From Arthrobacter dokdonellae (GTDB lineage Bacteria; Actinomycetota; Actinomycetes; Actinomycetales; Micrococcaceae), in assembly GCF_003268655.1 (NCBI RefSeq), contig NZ_CP029642.1, forward strand, positions 744,001 to 808,000: a stretch of 64,000 nt of DNA, read 5' to 3'. Position 1 is the first letter of the stretch. Each line of letters opens with the position of its first letter. This document shows, in pieces, positions 26,769-34,497 of the stretch. The notes beneath the pieces are model-generated. The model worked only from the letters and a program-made list of their open reading frames with translations, did not search any database and was not told where the DNA came from. Made by a program: the position numbers and the translations under genes.

Positions 26769-27791
26769 ATGCCCATTGCAACGCCGGAGAAGTATGCCGA
26801 AATGATCGACCGCGCCAAGGCTGGCGGATTTGCCTACCCCGCGGTCAACGTGACGTCCTCGCAGACGCTCAACGCAACGCTCCAGGGCTTCGCCGATGCC
26901 GGCACCGACGGCATCATCCAGGTATCCACCGGCGGCGCGGCGTACTGGTCCGGCGCCGGCGTGAAGGACATGGTGGCCGGCTCCCTGGGCTTCGCCGCGT
27001 TCGCCCGGGAAGTGGCCAAGAAGTACCCCGTCAACGTGGCCCTGCACACCGACCACTGCCCCCAGGACAAGCTGGACGGCTTCGTGCTGCCGCTGCTGGC
27101 GGCTTCCGAGGCCGAGGTCAAGGCCGGCCGCGATCCGATCTTCAACTCCCACATGTGGGACGGCTCCGCCGAGACCCTTCAGGAGAACCTGCGGATCGGC
27201 CGCGAGCTGCTGGCCCGCACCTCCGCGGCCCACATCATCCTCGAAGTGGAGATCGGCGCCGTCGGCGGCGAGGAGGACGGTGTCGAAAACGCCATCAACG
27301 ACAAGCTCTACTCCACGGTGGCGGATGGCTTGGCCACGGTCGAGGCGCTGGGCTCAGGCGAGCACGGCCGCTACATCACGGCCCTGACGTTCGGCAACGT
27401 GCACGGCGTGTACAAGCCCGGCAATGTCAAGCTGCGCCCGGAGATCCTCAAGGAGATCCAGGCCGCCGTCGGTGCCAAGATCGGCAAGGAAAACCCGTTC
27501 GACCTCGTGTTCCACGGCGGCTCCGGCTCCTCCGCGCAGGAAATCGCTGACGCCGTTTCCTACGGTGTCATCAAGATGAACATCGACACGGACACCCAGT
27601 ACGCGTACACCCGCCCCGTGGCCGGGCACATGTTCGCCAACTACGACGGCGTCCTGAAGGTGGATGGCGACGTCGGCAACAAGAAGACCTACGATCCCCG
27701 CGTCTGGGGGGCCGCGGCCGAAAAGGGCCTGGCCGCCCGCGTGGTGGAAGCCGCGCAGCAGCTCGGCTCCGCCGGGAAGACCTTCGCGTAG
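26769..27791 (+). CDS. fbaA: Class II fructose-bisphosphate aldolase
   Basis: Zinc-dependent glycolytic/gluconeogenic aldolase of 340 residues. The zinc-binding histidines lie in ALHTDHCP, ALTFGNVHGVY and LVFHGGSGSS, and the substrate-binding NIDTDTQYAYTRP motif is present. The start is the ATG at 26769, with AAGGAG 6 bases upstream. An earlier ATG in the frame lies before this site. The DUF3151 gene overlaps its stop by one base (TAGTG), an arrangement typical of Actinobacteria. Confidence 0.95.
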   Translation: MPIATPEKYAEMIDRAKAGGFAYPAVNVTSSQTLNATLQGFADAGTDGIIQVSTGGAAYWSGAGVKDMVAGSLGFAAFAREVAKKYPVNVALHTDHCPQDKLDGFVLPLLAASEAEVKAGRDPIFNSHMWDGSAETLQENLRIGRELLARTSAAHIILEVEIGAVGGEEDGVENAINDKLYSTVADGLATVEALGSGEHGRYITALTFGNVHGVYKPGNVKLRPEILKEIQAAVGAKIGKENPFDLVFHGGSGSSAQEIADAVSYGVIKMNIDTDTQYAYTRPVAGHMFANYDGVLKVDGDVGNKKTYDPRVWGAAAEKGLAARVVEAAQQLGSAGKTFA

Positions 27792-28216
27792 TGAGCGACG
27801 AATTCCGCCGGAACCTCCTCGGACCTGCGCCCACGCTGCTCCCGGCCGAGGAGAACATCCAGGCGCGGCTGGACGCGGGGGACGAGGCCGTCGACCTGGC
27901 AGCTTCGCACCCGACGTCGTCACTGCTGTGGGCCATCCTGGCCGACGAGGCCTTCGCGGAGGGGCGGACCATCGAGTCCTATGCGTATGCCCGGACCGGC
28001 TACCACCGCGGGCTGGATTCGCTGCGTCGCAACGGCTGGAAGGGAACCGGCCCTGTGCCTTACTCGCATGAGGGCAACCGCGGCTTCCTGCGCGCGCTCT
28101 ACGCGCTGGGCCGGGCCGCCGGTGCCATCGGCGAAGCCGACGAGGCCGCACGCATTGAGAAGTTCCTGGACGATTCCGATCCTGCCGCGCAGGCAGCTAT
28201 CGAGGCCGCACTGTAG
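27791..28216 (+). CDS. DUF3151 family protein
   Basis: Conserved actinobacterial protein of unknown function, 141 residues, mostly helical and acidic. Recognisable family segments are LLGPAPTLLP at the N-terminus, SLLWAILADEAF, and YARTGYHRGLDSLRRNGWKG. It is found next to fba in many actinobacteria, suggesting a shared transcript rather than a proven role in glycolysis. It starts with GTG overlapping the fba stop and ends before a bidirectional terminator. Confidence 0.88.
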   Translation: MSDEFRRNLLGPAPTLLPAEENIQARLDAGDEAVDLAASHPTSSLLWAILADEAFAEGRTIESYAYARTGYHRGLDSLRRNGWKGTGPVPYSHEGNRGFLRALYALGRAAGAIGEADEAARIEKFLDDSDPAAQAAIEAAL

Positions 28217-28225
28217 CCCGCACGG

Positions 28226-28293
28226 AAAATGCCGCCGCTCCCGCTTTTTGCCACCGCTGTACCGGCGGCAATTTGCGGGAGTGGCGGCATTTT
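28226..28293. terminator. Bidirectional terminator
   Basis: A 19-base-pair stem with one G-U pair (28226-28244 with 28275-28293). AAAA lies at one end and TTTT at the other, so it reads as rho-independent from either side. The 30-base loop contains a smaller imperfect hairpin. It separates the convergent DUF3151 and DUF2249 genes. Confidence 0.75.
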
Positions 28294-28320
28294 TGCTGCC
28301 GGCTGGTGGGCCGGTGGGAA

Positions 28321-29073
28321 TTAGTTCCGGACCATGCTGAGCTTCCAGGTCTCCGGGCCGTTCTCCACATACTCGACGGCGAACTTGCCGGCCGAGCGCT
28401 GCTCGAGCTGTGCCAGCAGCGGCAGCGGGTTGTGGTTGGCGATCAGCAGGATTCCCTTGCCGGCCGACAGCCCCTCAAGGGCGCCAAAGATGGTGGCGTG
28501 GCGGATGGCGTGCGGGATGGCACGGGTGTCGAGTTCAGACAGGCCGGGTTCGTCGTGGCCGCCGCAGGCACAGCCGCCGGTTGCCGGCACGGCCGCGGGG
28601 GCCGCTTCAGCGGACCGCTCCGGGAGGATCCCGGACAAGGTGAGGGTCGGGTTCTGTGCCAAGACCGGCACCACCAACTCGGTGGCATGGTCCAGGAACG
28701 CGGCGGCAGCTTCCTGCAGCCGGGCACCTGCGTGAACAATCTGCACCGGCGTCTCCTGGGATTCCAGCGTCTTGGTGGCCTCGACCAGCCGCGCGTTGTC
28801 GCCGTTGGCCAGGGCGGCAACCACCGCGTCCGGGCCGGTGGCGCCGGAGAGCGCCTCGGCAAAGGCTGCGGCCAGCGGCTGCAGTTCCTTTTCGGCGAAG
28901 TCCACCAGCTTCAGCTGGTCTTCCGCGGCCAGTTCCCCGCCGGCCGCGGAAGCCGCGGAGACGAGGTTCCCGCCCAGCGTTCCCAGTGTTCCGCCCGCTT
29001 CGGCGAGGCGGGTTTTGACGTCTTCGAGCGCGGCAGCCTCGGCAGACGAGGAGGCAAGGACCAGATTGTTCAC
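28321..29073 (-). CDS. DUF2249 protein with helical N-terminal domain
   Basis: Cytoplasmic protein of 250 residues. The C-terminal 70 residues are a DUF2249 domain (LDTRAIPHAIRHATIFGAL, then LIANHNPLPLLAQLEQR). Before it is a GGCACGGHDEPG motif with two cysteines. The N-terminal 150 residues form an Ala-rich helical bundle in the place of the hemerythrin-like domain often fused to DUF2249, but the iron-binding histidine set is not evident. DUF2249 proteins are often near nitric-oxide and denitrification genes. Here it is divergent from the nitrite reductase unit. GTG start with GAAGGG 9 bases upstream. Confidence 0.75.
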   Translation of the reverse strand: MNNLVLASSSAEAAALEDVKTRLAEAGGTLGTLGGNLVSAASAAGGELAAEDQLKLVDFAEKELQPLAAAFAEALSGATGPDAVVAALANGDNARLVEATKTLESQETPVQIVHAGARLQEAAAAFLDHATELVVPVLAQNPTLTLSGILPERSAEAAPAAVPATGGCACGGHDEPGLSELDTRAIPHAIRHATIFGALEGLSAGKGILLIANHNPLPLLAQLEQRSAGKFAVEYVENGPETWKLSMVRN

Positions 29074-29115
29074 GGGGGACGACCCTTCTTGGTGGAGCGA
29101 ATGGAGATTGTGGAC

Positions 29116-29137
29116 TTATATTACTACAATAAATTCC
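29116..29137. promoter_or_regulatory. Leaderless -10 box and imperfect palindrome in the nir control region
   Basis: TACAAT (29125-29130) ends 7 bases before the GTG at 29138. It lies inside TTATATTACTACAATAA (29116-29132), an imperfect palindrome matching itself at 12 of 16 non-central positions. The surrounding stretch is strongly AT-rich for this genome. It could be the site where the neighbouring regulator, or a nitric-oxide sensor, controls both divergent genes. Confidence 0.45.
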
Positions 29138-29857
29138 GTGGAAAATAATATTTCGGGACCACCGCTGCGCGGGCCCAGACCGGGCGGCACGGAGCCCGTC
29201 GCCCCAATGTCCAAGGCTCGCGCAGCGGTCCTCGAGCGGCTCCGCGGCTCGGGCGGACCGCTCACGGTGGACGCCTTGGCCGCCGAAACGGGCCAGCACG
29301 CGAACACGGTCCGTGAGCACCTGGATGCCTTGGTGGGCTCCGGCTTTGCCACAAGAACGACGGCGCCCCGTTCCGGGCGCGGGCGTCCGGCTTCCCTCTA
29401 CCTGCCTGCCCAGCCCGACCCGCGCCCGGCCGGGTACGCGGCCCTGGCCGCCGCACTCGCCCGCCACATTGCCTCCACGAGTGCGGACCCGGCGGCCGCC
29501 GGAGAACTCGCCGGCCGGCAGTGGGCCCGTGTCTTGGCTGGAGCGGGCCGGCCCACCGCCCCGAGCGCCGCGCCGAGCGCCGCACGTCGCCGCAGCTCGC
29601 GGCTCAACGTGGCCGCGTCGCTGCGGGAGGCCGGCTTCGGCATCGAAGGCAACGCCGACGCCACCGACTTCACGCTCACCACCTGCCCCATCCTGGCGGC
29701 GGCCCGGGAAAACCCTGATGTGGTCTGCGCCGTGCACCTGGGCCTCGTCAAGGGGCTGCTGGAAGGCACCGGCGTCCCGGAGGTCGGCGTGGAGCTCGTG
29801 CCCTTTGCCGCGCCCGGAATCTGCACGCTGCACCTACCGTCGGCTGCTGCCACGTGA
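29138..29857 (+). CDS. HTH regulator with Cys-containing C-terminal domain
   Basis: Predicted transcriptional regulator of 239 residues. A winged helix-turn-helix lies at about 25-85 (LTVDALAAETGQHANTVREHLDALV). The C-terminal domain has three cysteines, in LTTCPIL, DVVCAVHLG and GICTLHL, spaced in a way reminiscent of Fe-S regulators such as SufR. A metal or Fe-S sensor of nitric oxide or nitrite is therefore plausible but unproven. The GTG start is supported by the -10 box just upstream; an ATG at 29207 (MSKARAAV) is the alternative. The stop overlaps the NnrS-like gene start as GTGA. Confidence 0.72.
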   Translation: MENNISGPPLRGPRPGGTEPVAPMSKARAAVLERLRGSGGPLTVDALAAETGQHANTVREHLDALVGSGFATRTTAPRSGRGRPASLYLPAQPDPRPAGYAALAAALARHIASTSADPAAAGELAGRQWARVLAGAGRPTAPSAAPSAARRRSSRLNVAASLREAGFGIEGNADATDFTLTTCPILAAARENPDVVCAVHLGLVKGLLEGTGVPEVGVELVPFAAPGICTLHLPSAAAT

Positions 29858-31113
29858 GCGACCCCGGGCAGCCCGGCGCCCAGCAGGAAACCGAGGCGCG
29901 CGGACCCGGGAAGCCGGTGCCCTCCACGCCGCAGGTATCCAAGCGCCAAGTGTCCAAGGCGCAGGTGTCCAGGAAGCCCCTGTCCAGGAAGCCCCTGTCC
30001 AAGGCGGCGAGGGAACGGCGGGTCCGGACATTCCTGCGCCGGCCCGCCTTCAGAATGCTCTTCCTGCTGCCTGCCGGCGCCGCACTGCTGGTCGGCCTCA
30101 ATGCCGGGCTGCAGCTGCTTGGCGCCGACGCCCCACTGAAGCTGGACAGGTTCCCGGAGATCCACGGCATGCTGCTGGTCCTGTCCTTTGTGGGCACCGT
30201 GATCGCGCTGGAACGCACAGTGGCGTTGGGGAAGGCGGCCGGATACCTTTCCCCGGCGCTTCTGGGCGTCGCCGGCCTGTTCATGATCTCCCCGCTGCCC
30301 CTGCTGGTGGGCAAGCTGGTGCTGCTCGCCGGCACCATCGCCATGCTGTTGGTCTACGTCCCCCTGTGGCGGCGCCAGAGGGACAACGTGGTGTTGATCC
30401 AGGTTCTGGGCGGCGTGACGGCCGTCGGGGCGGCGGCCCTGTGGCTGCGCGTGCCCAACGTTGCCGTCCTGCTCCCGTTCCTCATCAGCTTTGTGGTCCT
30501 GACCATTGCCGGCGAACGGCTGGAGCTGGCCAGGATCGGCATCACCAGCCCACGCGCCGAGCCCATCCTGACCGCGCTGGCCTTCGGGATGACCATGGCC
30601 ACCGTCGCCACCTTGCTCTGGCCAGCCGCGGGCTACCCGCTCTTTGGGCTGTCGCTGCTGGCCATGGTCGCCTGGCTGGCGGGCTTCGACGCCGCCCGCA
30701 AGACCATCCGAGGCCAGGGCCTGCCGCGCTACATCGCCGCGTGCCTGCTGGCGGGCTATGGCTGGCTGGCGATTGCCGGCGTCGTGCTGGCGCTGCACGA
30801 CACCACGCTGACGGGTGCCTCCTACGACGTCGTGCTGCACTCGGTGTTCCTCGGCTTCACCCTTTCCATGATCATGGCCCATGCGCCCGTGATCCTGCCC
30901 GCCGTGCTGCGCAAGCCGCTGCCCTACACCGAGCTGTTCTGGGTGCCGGCGGTGCTGCTGCACCTGTCGCTGCTGTTGCGCCTCGGCCTGGGCGACGCCG
31001 CCGGCATCCAGGGCGCGTGGGTCGCCGGCGGTGTGCTCAATGTCATTTCCATCCTGCTCTTTGCCGTCATGGCATTCTGGCAGGCCACCCATCCACCGAA
31101 GGTCGCTGCGTGA
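29854..31113 (+). CDS. NnrS-like membrane protein
   Basis: Polytopic membrane protein of 419 residues with about ten to twelve hydrophobic spans after a charged 50-residue N-terminus. Conserved histidines typical of the NnrS group appear in FPEIHGML, VVLHSVFLGF and MIMAHAPVILPAVL. NnrS is a haem- and copper-containing protein that protects against nitric-oxide stress in denitrifiers. It overlaps both neighbours by four bases, so it is made with the nitrite reductase, whose product is nitric oxide. The N-terminus carries five 5-residue repeats (see 29935-30009). Confidence 0.75.
   Translation: MSDPGQPGAQQETEARGPGKPVPSTPQVSKRQVSKAQVSRKPLSRKPLSKAARERRVRTFLRRPAFRMLFLLPAGAALLVGLNAGLQLLGADAPLKLDRFPEIHGMLLVLSFVGTVIALERTVALGKAAGYLSPALLGVAGLFMISPLPLLVGKLVLLAGTIAMLLVYVPLWRRQRDNVVLIQVLGGVTAVGAAALWLRVPNVAVLLPFLISFVVLTIAGERLELARIGITSPRAEPILTALAFGMTMATVATLLWPAAGYPLFGLSLLAMVAWLAGFDAARKTIRGQGLPRYIAACLLAGYGWLAIAGVVLALHDTTLTGASYDVVLHSVFLGFTLSMIMAHAPVILPAVLRKPLPYTELFWVPAVLLHLSLLLRLGLGDAAGIQGAWVAGGVLNVISILLFAVMAFWQATHPPKVAA
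29935..30009 (+). repeat. Five 15-base tandem repeats inside the NnrS-like gene
   Basis: Units encode VSKRQ, VSKAQ, VSRKP, LSRKP and LSKAA. Two neighbouring 15-base units (TGTCCAGGAAGCCCC) are identical, indicating recent slippage. The result is a strongly basic cytoplasmic tail before the first membrane span. Confidence 0.85.
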
Positions 31114-33839
31114 ACATCAACCTGACCCCGCCCGGGAAGCCCGCATCCCCGCAGGGCCCCGGCGGGATGAGCCGGGCCGGCTGGCATCTGCGCGCGAACG
31201 CCCCGGCCGTGGCGTGGCTGGTGGCGCTGGTGGTGGTGGTCCTGATCCACCGCAACGTGCCGGACTCGGGCTGGCTCATGGTGCACCTGCTGTTCCTGGG
31301 CGCCATCACCAACTCCATCCTCGTGTGGAGCTGGCACTTTGCCCAGGCGCTGCTGCGCGGTCCCACCCCGGGCTCCCGCGGCATGGCATGGCGGCTGGCG
31401 CTCCTCAACGTGGCCGTGCTGGCCGTGGTGGTGTCCATGACGGCCGACATCTGGCTGCTGACACTGATGGGCAGCATCCTGGTCGGAGCCGTGGTGGCGG
31501 CGCACGCCGTGGTGCTGGGACTGCGCGCCCGCAAGGCCCTGCCGTCGCGCTTTGGCGCCACTGTCTGGTACTACGTTGCCGCCTGCCTTCTGCTGCCCGT
31601 GGGCGCCGGGGTGGGTGCAGCGCTTGCCTCCGGGCTGACCGGTGAGGCGCACGCGAGGCTGCTGCTGGTCCACCTGTCCGTCAACGTGCTGGGCTTTGTT
31701 GGCCTGACGGTCCTTGGCACGCTGATGACGTTGCTGCCCACCATGCTGCGCACCCGCGTCGCCGGCGGCGCCGATTCGACGGCCCGCCACGGCATCTTTC
31801 CGCTGCTGGCCGGGGTGGTCCTGACCGCCGCCGGGGCCGCCGCGGGCGTCATGTTCCTGTGCACGGTGGGCCTGCTGGCCTATCTCGGCGGTGTCGTGTA
31901 CGTGTGCATTCCGCTGGCGAAGGCCGTCCGGGGCAAGCCGCCGGTGAACTTTCCGCCGCTGTCCGCGATCGCCGCCTTGGCGTGGCTGGCGGTCTCGCTC
32001 GTGTGGCTGGCCGGACTGACGGCAACCTCCGGATCGTGGACGGCGCTGCACCGTGGCATCGAGTCCGTGGCCCCGGTGCTGGCGGCGGGCTTTGCCGCAC
32101 AGGTGCTCGGCGCGGCGCTGAGCTACCTGGTGCCGGTGGTCCTGGGCGGCGGTCCGGCCCGGGTCAGGCAGCGCACCGCCATCCTGGACAAGGCCGCCGT
32201 GTTCCGCGTGGTCCTGACCAACCTTGCGCTCGTGGCTTCCCTGCTGCCCGTGCCCAGCCTGGTCCGCGTGGGCACCACCTTCCTGGTCCTGGCCGGGCTG
32301 GCCTGGTTCCTGCCGCTGCTGGGCATGGCCCTGCTCGCGAAGCCCCGGGAAACCACGACGCCGGGAGCCCCGGCCGCCCGGCCCGCTGCGGGCGCCGTCG
32401 TCGCCGCCCGGCCCGCTGCGGGCGCCGTCCCGGCGGGGCCATCGGGGGCGGGTGCCCCCTGGAACCCTGCCCCGGGCAGGAGGTGGGGGATGGCGGCCAC
32501 GGGACTGGCCGTCGTCGTGCTGGTGGTGGTGGCGGGCATCGTGGCTGATCCGTCCGTCCTGCCCGGCCTCAGCCAGGCCGGTGCGCAGTCGGCCGTTGCG
32601 GCCACGGGAAAGACCACCACGGTGGAGATGACCATGAAGAACATGCGCTTCCAGCCGGACAAGGTGGACGTGCCGGTGGGGAACAGGCTGGTCATCCATG
32701 TCACAAACGTGGACAGCATGGTGCACGATCTCGTCACCGCCGGCGGAGCGGAGTCCGGTCGCCTGTATCCAGGGGAGAAAGCCACCGTGGACGCGGGGGT
32801 GATCGGCGCCGACATGGACGGCTGGTGCAGCATTGTGGGGCACCGGCAGCAGGGCATGGTCTTCAGCATTGTCGCCACGGGCCCTGCGCCGGCCCCGACT
32901 GCCCGCGCCATGCCCGGCATGCCGGGCATGGACCACGGGGCTGCCGCCGGGTCCAGTGCCGCACCGCAGCTGGACTTCATGAAGCAGCCCGCCGCCGGCT
33001 TCACCGCGCACAACGCCGCGATCCCGCCGCTGCCCACCGGCACGGTGCACAACGTCACCCTGAAGGTCACGGACCAGCTGACGGAGGTGGCACCGGGCGT
33101 GAAGCAAACCCTGTGGACCTACAACGGCACCGCCCCCGGGCCCACGCTGCGCGGCAGGATCGGCGACAAGTTCAAGGTCACGCTCATCAATGACGCCACG
33201 ATGGGCCACTCGATCGACTTCCACGCAGGCACGCTTGCCCCCGACGTGCCGATGCGCACCGTCAATCCCGGCGAATCGCTGACCTACACGTTCACCGCCA
33301 CACGCGCCGGAATTTGGCTGTACCACTGCAGCACCATGCCCATGAGCCAGCACATCGCGAACGGCATGTTTGGCGCGGTGATCATCGACCCGCCCAACCT
33401 GCCCAAGGTGGACAAGGAGTACGTCCTCATCCAGTCCGAGCTGTACCTGGGCCCGCAGGGAGGCGTGGCGGACCTGGCCAAAATCCAGGCCGACAAGCCG
33501 GACGCCGTGGTGTTCAACGGCTACGCCAACCAGTATAGTTTCCGCCCGCTGCCCGCGAAGGTGGGCGGGAAGGTGCGCATCTGGGTGCTCGACGCCGGAC
33601 CCGACCGGGCGACGTCGTTCCACGTGGTGGGGGGCCAGTTCAGCACGGTGTGGAGCGAAGGCCGCTACCTGCTGGACGGTTCGGACCCTTCCGCCGGGTC
33701 GCAGGCGCTGGCGCTGGCCCCCGCGCAGGGCGGCTTCGTGGAGCTGACGTTCCCGCAGGCCGGCAGCTACCCGTTCGTTTCGCACTACATGGTCGACGCC
33801 GAACGGGGCGCCCACGGCACCTTCAAGGTGGCCGGCTGA
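31110..33839 (+). CDS. nirK: Copper nitrite reductase fused to membrane and cupredoxin domains
   Basis: Predicted to reduce nitrite to nitric oxide outside the membrane, 909 residues. Residues 30-410 hold about ten to eleven membrane spans with histidines in WLMVHLLFLG, VWSWHFAQ and LLLVHLSVNV. A Pro/Ala repeat linker and one more span (461-478) follow. A cupredoxin (500-590) has type 1 copper ligands H539, C573, H578 and M583. The NirK part (640-909) has H700, D703, H705, H739, C740, H748, M753, the catalytic H838, and H892. GTG start overlaps the NnrS-like stop. Classical NirK is periplasmic and about 350 residues. Confidence 0.82.
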   Translation: MNINLTPPGKPASPQGPGGMSRAGWHLRANAPAVAWLVALVVVVLIHRNVPDSGWLMVHLLFLGAITNSILVWSWHFAQALLRGPTPGSRGMAWRLALLNVAVLAVVVSMTADIWLLTLMGSILVGAVVAAHAVVLGLRARKALPSRFGATVWYYVAACLLLPVGAGVGAALASGLTGEAHARLLLVHLSVNVLGFVGLTVLGTLMTLLPTMLRTRVAGGADSTARHGIFPLLAGVVLTAAGAAAGVMFLCTVGLLAYLGGVVYVCIPLAKAVRGKPPVNFPPLSAIAALAWLAVSLVWLAGLTATSGSWTALHRGIESVAPVLAAGFAAQVLGAALSYLVPVVLGGGPARVRQRTAILDKAAVFRVVLTNLALVASLLPVPSLVRVGTTFLVLAGLAWFLPLLGMALLAKPRETTTPGAPAARPAAGAVVAARPAAGAVPAGPSGAGAPWNPAPGRRWGMAATGLAVVVLVVVAGIVADPSVLPGLSQAGAQSAVAATGKTTTVEMTMKNMRFQPDKVDVPVGNRLVIHVTNVDSMVHDLVTAGGAESGRLYPGEKATVDAGVIGADMDGWCSIVGHRQQGMVFSIVATGPAPAPTARAMPGMPGMDHGAAAGSSAAPQLDFMKQPAAGFTAHNAAIPPLPTGTVHNVTLKVTDQLTEVAPGVKQTLWTYNGTAPGPTLRGRIGDKFKVTLINDATMGHSIDFHAGTLAPDVPMRTVNPGESLTYTFTATRAGIWLYHCSTMPMSQHIANGMFGAVIIDPPNLPKVDKEYVLIQSELYLGPQGGVADLAKIQADKPDAVVFNGYANQYSFRPLPAKVGGKVRIWVLDAGPDRATSFHVVGGQFSTVWSEGRYLLDGSDPSAGSQALALAPAQGGFVELTFPQAGSYPFVSHYMVDAERGAHGTFKVAG
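32373..32429 (+). repeat. Tandem 30-base repeat coding the nirK linker
   Basis: A 27-base sequence recurs exactly 30 bases later (32373-32399 and 32403-32429). It encodes ARPAAGAV twice, in the flexible linker between the polytopic domain and the anchor of the cupredoxin. Confidence 0.85.
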
Positions 33840-33845
33840 GCAAGC

Positions 33846-33893
33846 CCCGGCGCGGCACCACGTCCGACGGATTTTTGCCCGGCGCGGCACCAC
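33846..33893. repeat. Short direct repeat downstream of nirK
   Basis: CCCGGCGCGGCACCAC occurs at 33846-33861 and 33878-33893. The core GCACCACTTCCGG of the second copy recurs inverted near 34462-34474. No terminator hairpin is clear in this 275-base gap. Confidence 0.5.
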
Positions 33894-34114
33894 TTCCGGG
33901 GATTCACGGAAATGGGGCTGGTGCTGTCTTGTCCGCCCGGTCGGGATTGGCGGTGCAGCTGAGCCCCACACGGCCGCCCGAGACGGTCCGGGATGACGAA
34001 ACGGATAAATGAGGTCGATAAATCAGGATCAATTCTCCATACCGTCATCCTGGGCAGGACCCGCTCACGGAGGCGCCTCTCGACGGGGGGCGCTGCGTCG
34101 GGCATGATTCAGGC

Positions 34115-34450
34115 ATGGAGAAACCTGAGCCGTCGCCAGCGGCCGTTGCCGCCTTTAAGGCCCTTGCCGCAGACGTTGTGCATGCCGGTGCCACGGTTGG
34201 CAAAATGTTTGGCGCCGTGTCGCTGATGGTGGGCGGCAAGGCGATCGGTTGCCTTTACGGCGACGCCGTGGCGTTCAAGCTGGGCCGGGAATCCCCAGCG
34301 CACGCCGAGGCGCTCGCACTGCCTGGCGCCGTGCCCTTCGATCCGTCGGGCATGGACCGGCCGTTCAAGGACTGGGTGGTGGTGCCGCTGGCCTCATCCG
34401 GAAAGTGGCCGTCGTTGGCCGACGCCGCCCTTGCCTTCACGAAAGGCTGA
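34115..34450 (+). CDS. TfoX N-terminal-domain protein
   Basis: Small protein of 111 residues resembling the TfoX/Sxy N-terminal domain, with GKMFGAVSLMVGGKAIGCLYGDAVAFKLG and a C-terminal DWVVVPLASSGKW. In gamma-proteobacteria TfoX regulates competence. The stand-alone domain in actinobacteria has no known function. No strong ribosome site precedes the ATG. It lies on the same strand as the monooxygenase gene, 47 bases away. Confidence 0.65.
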   Translation: MEKPEPSPAAVAAFKALAADVVHAGATVGKMFGAVSLMVGGKAIGCLYGDAVAFKLGRESPAHAEALALPGAVPFDPSGMDRPFKDWVVVPLASSGKWPSLADAALAFTKG

Positions 34451-34497
34451 CGGAAAACCCGCCGGAAGTGGTGCGGCGTCGCCGGAAAGAGGACGGG

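Noticed and set aside
30924..33971. Long open frame antisense to nirK and other long antisense frames
   Set aside because: Such frames are a side effect of high GC at third codon positions. Their translations are low-complexity Arg/His/Gly-rich, and they oppose genes with clear catalytic motifs.
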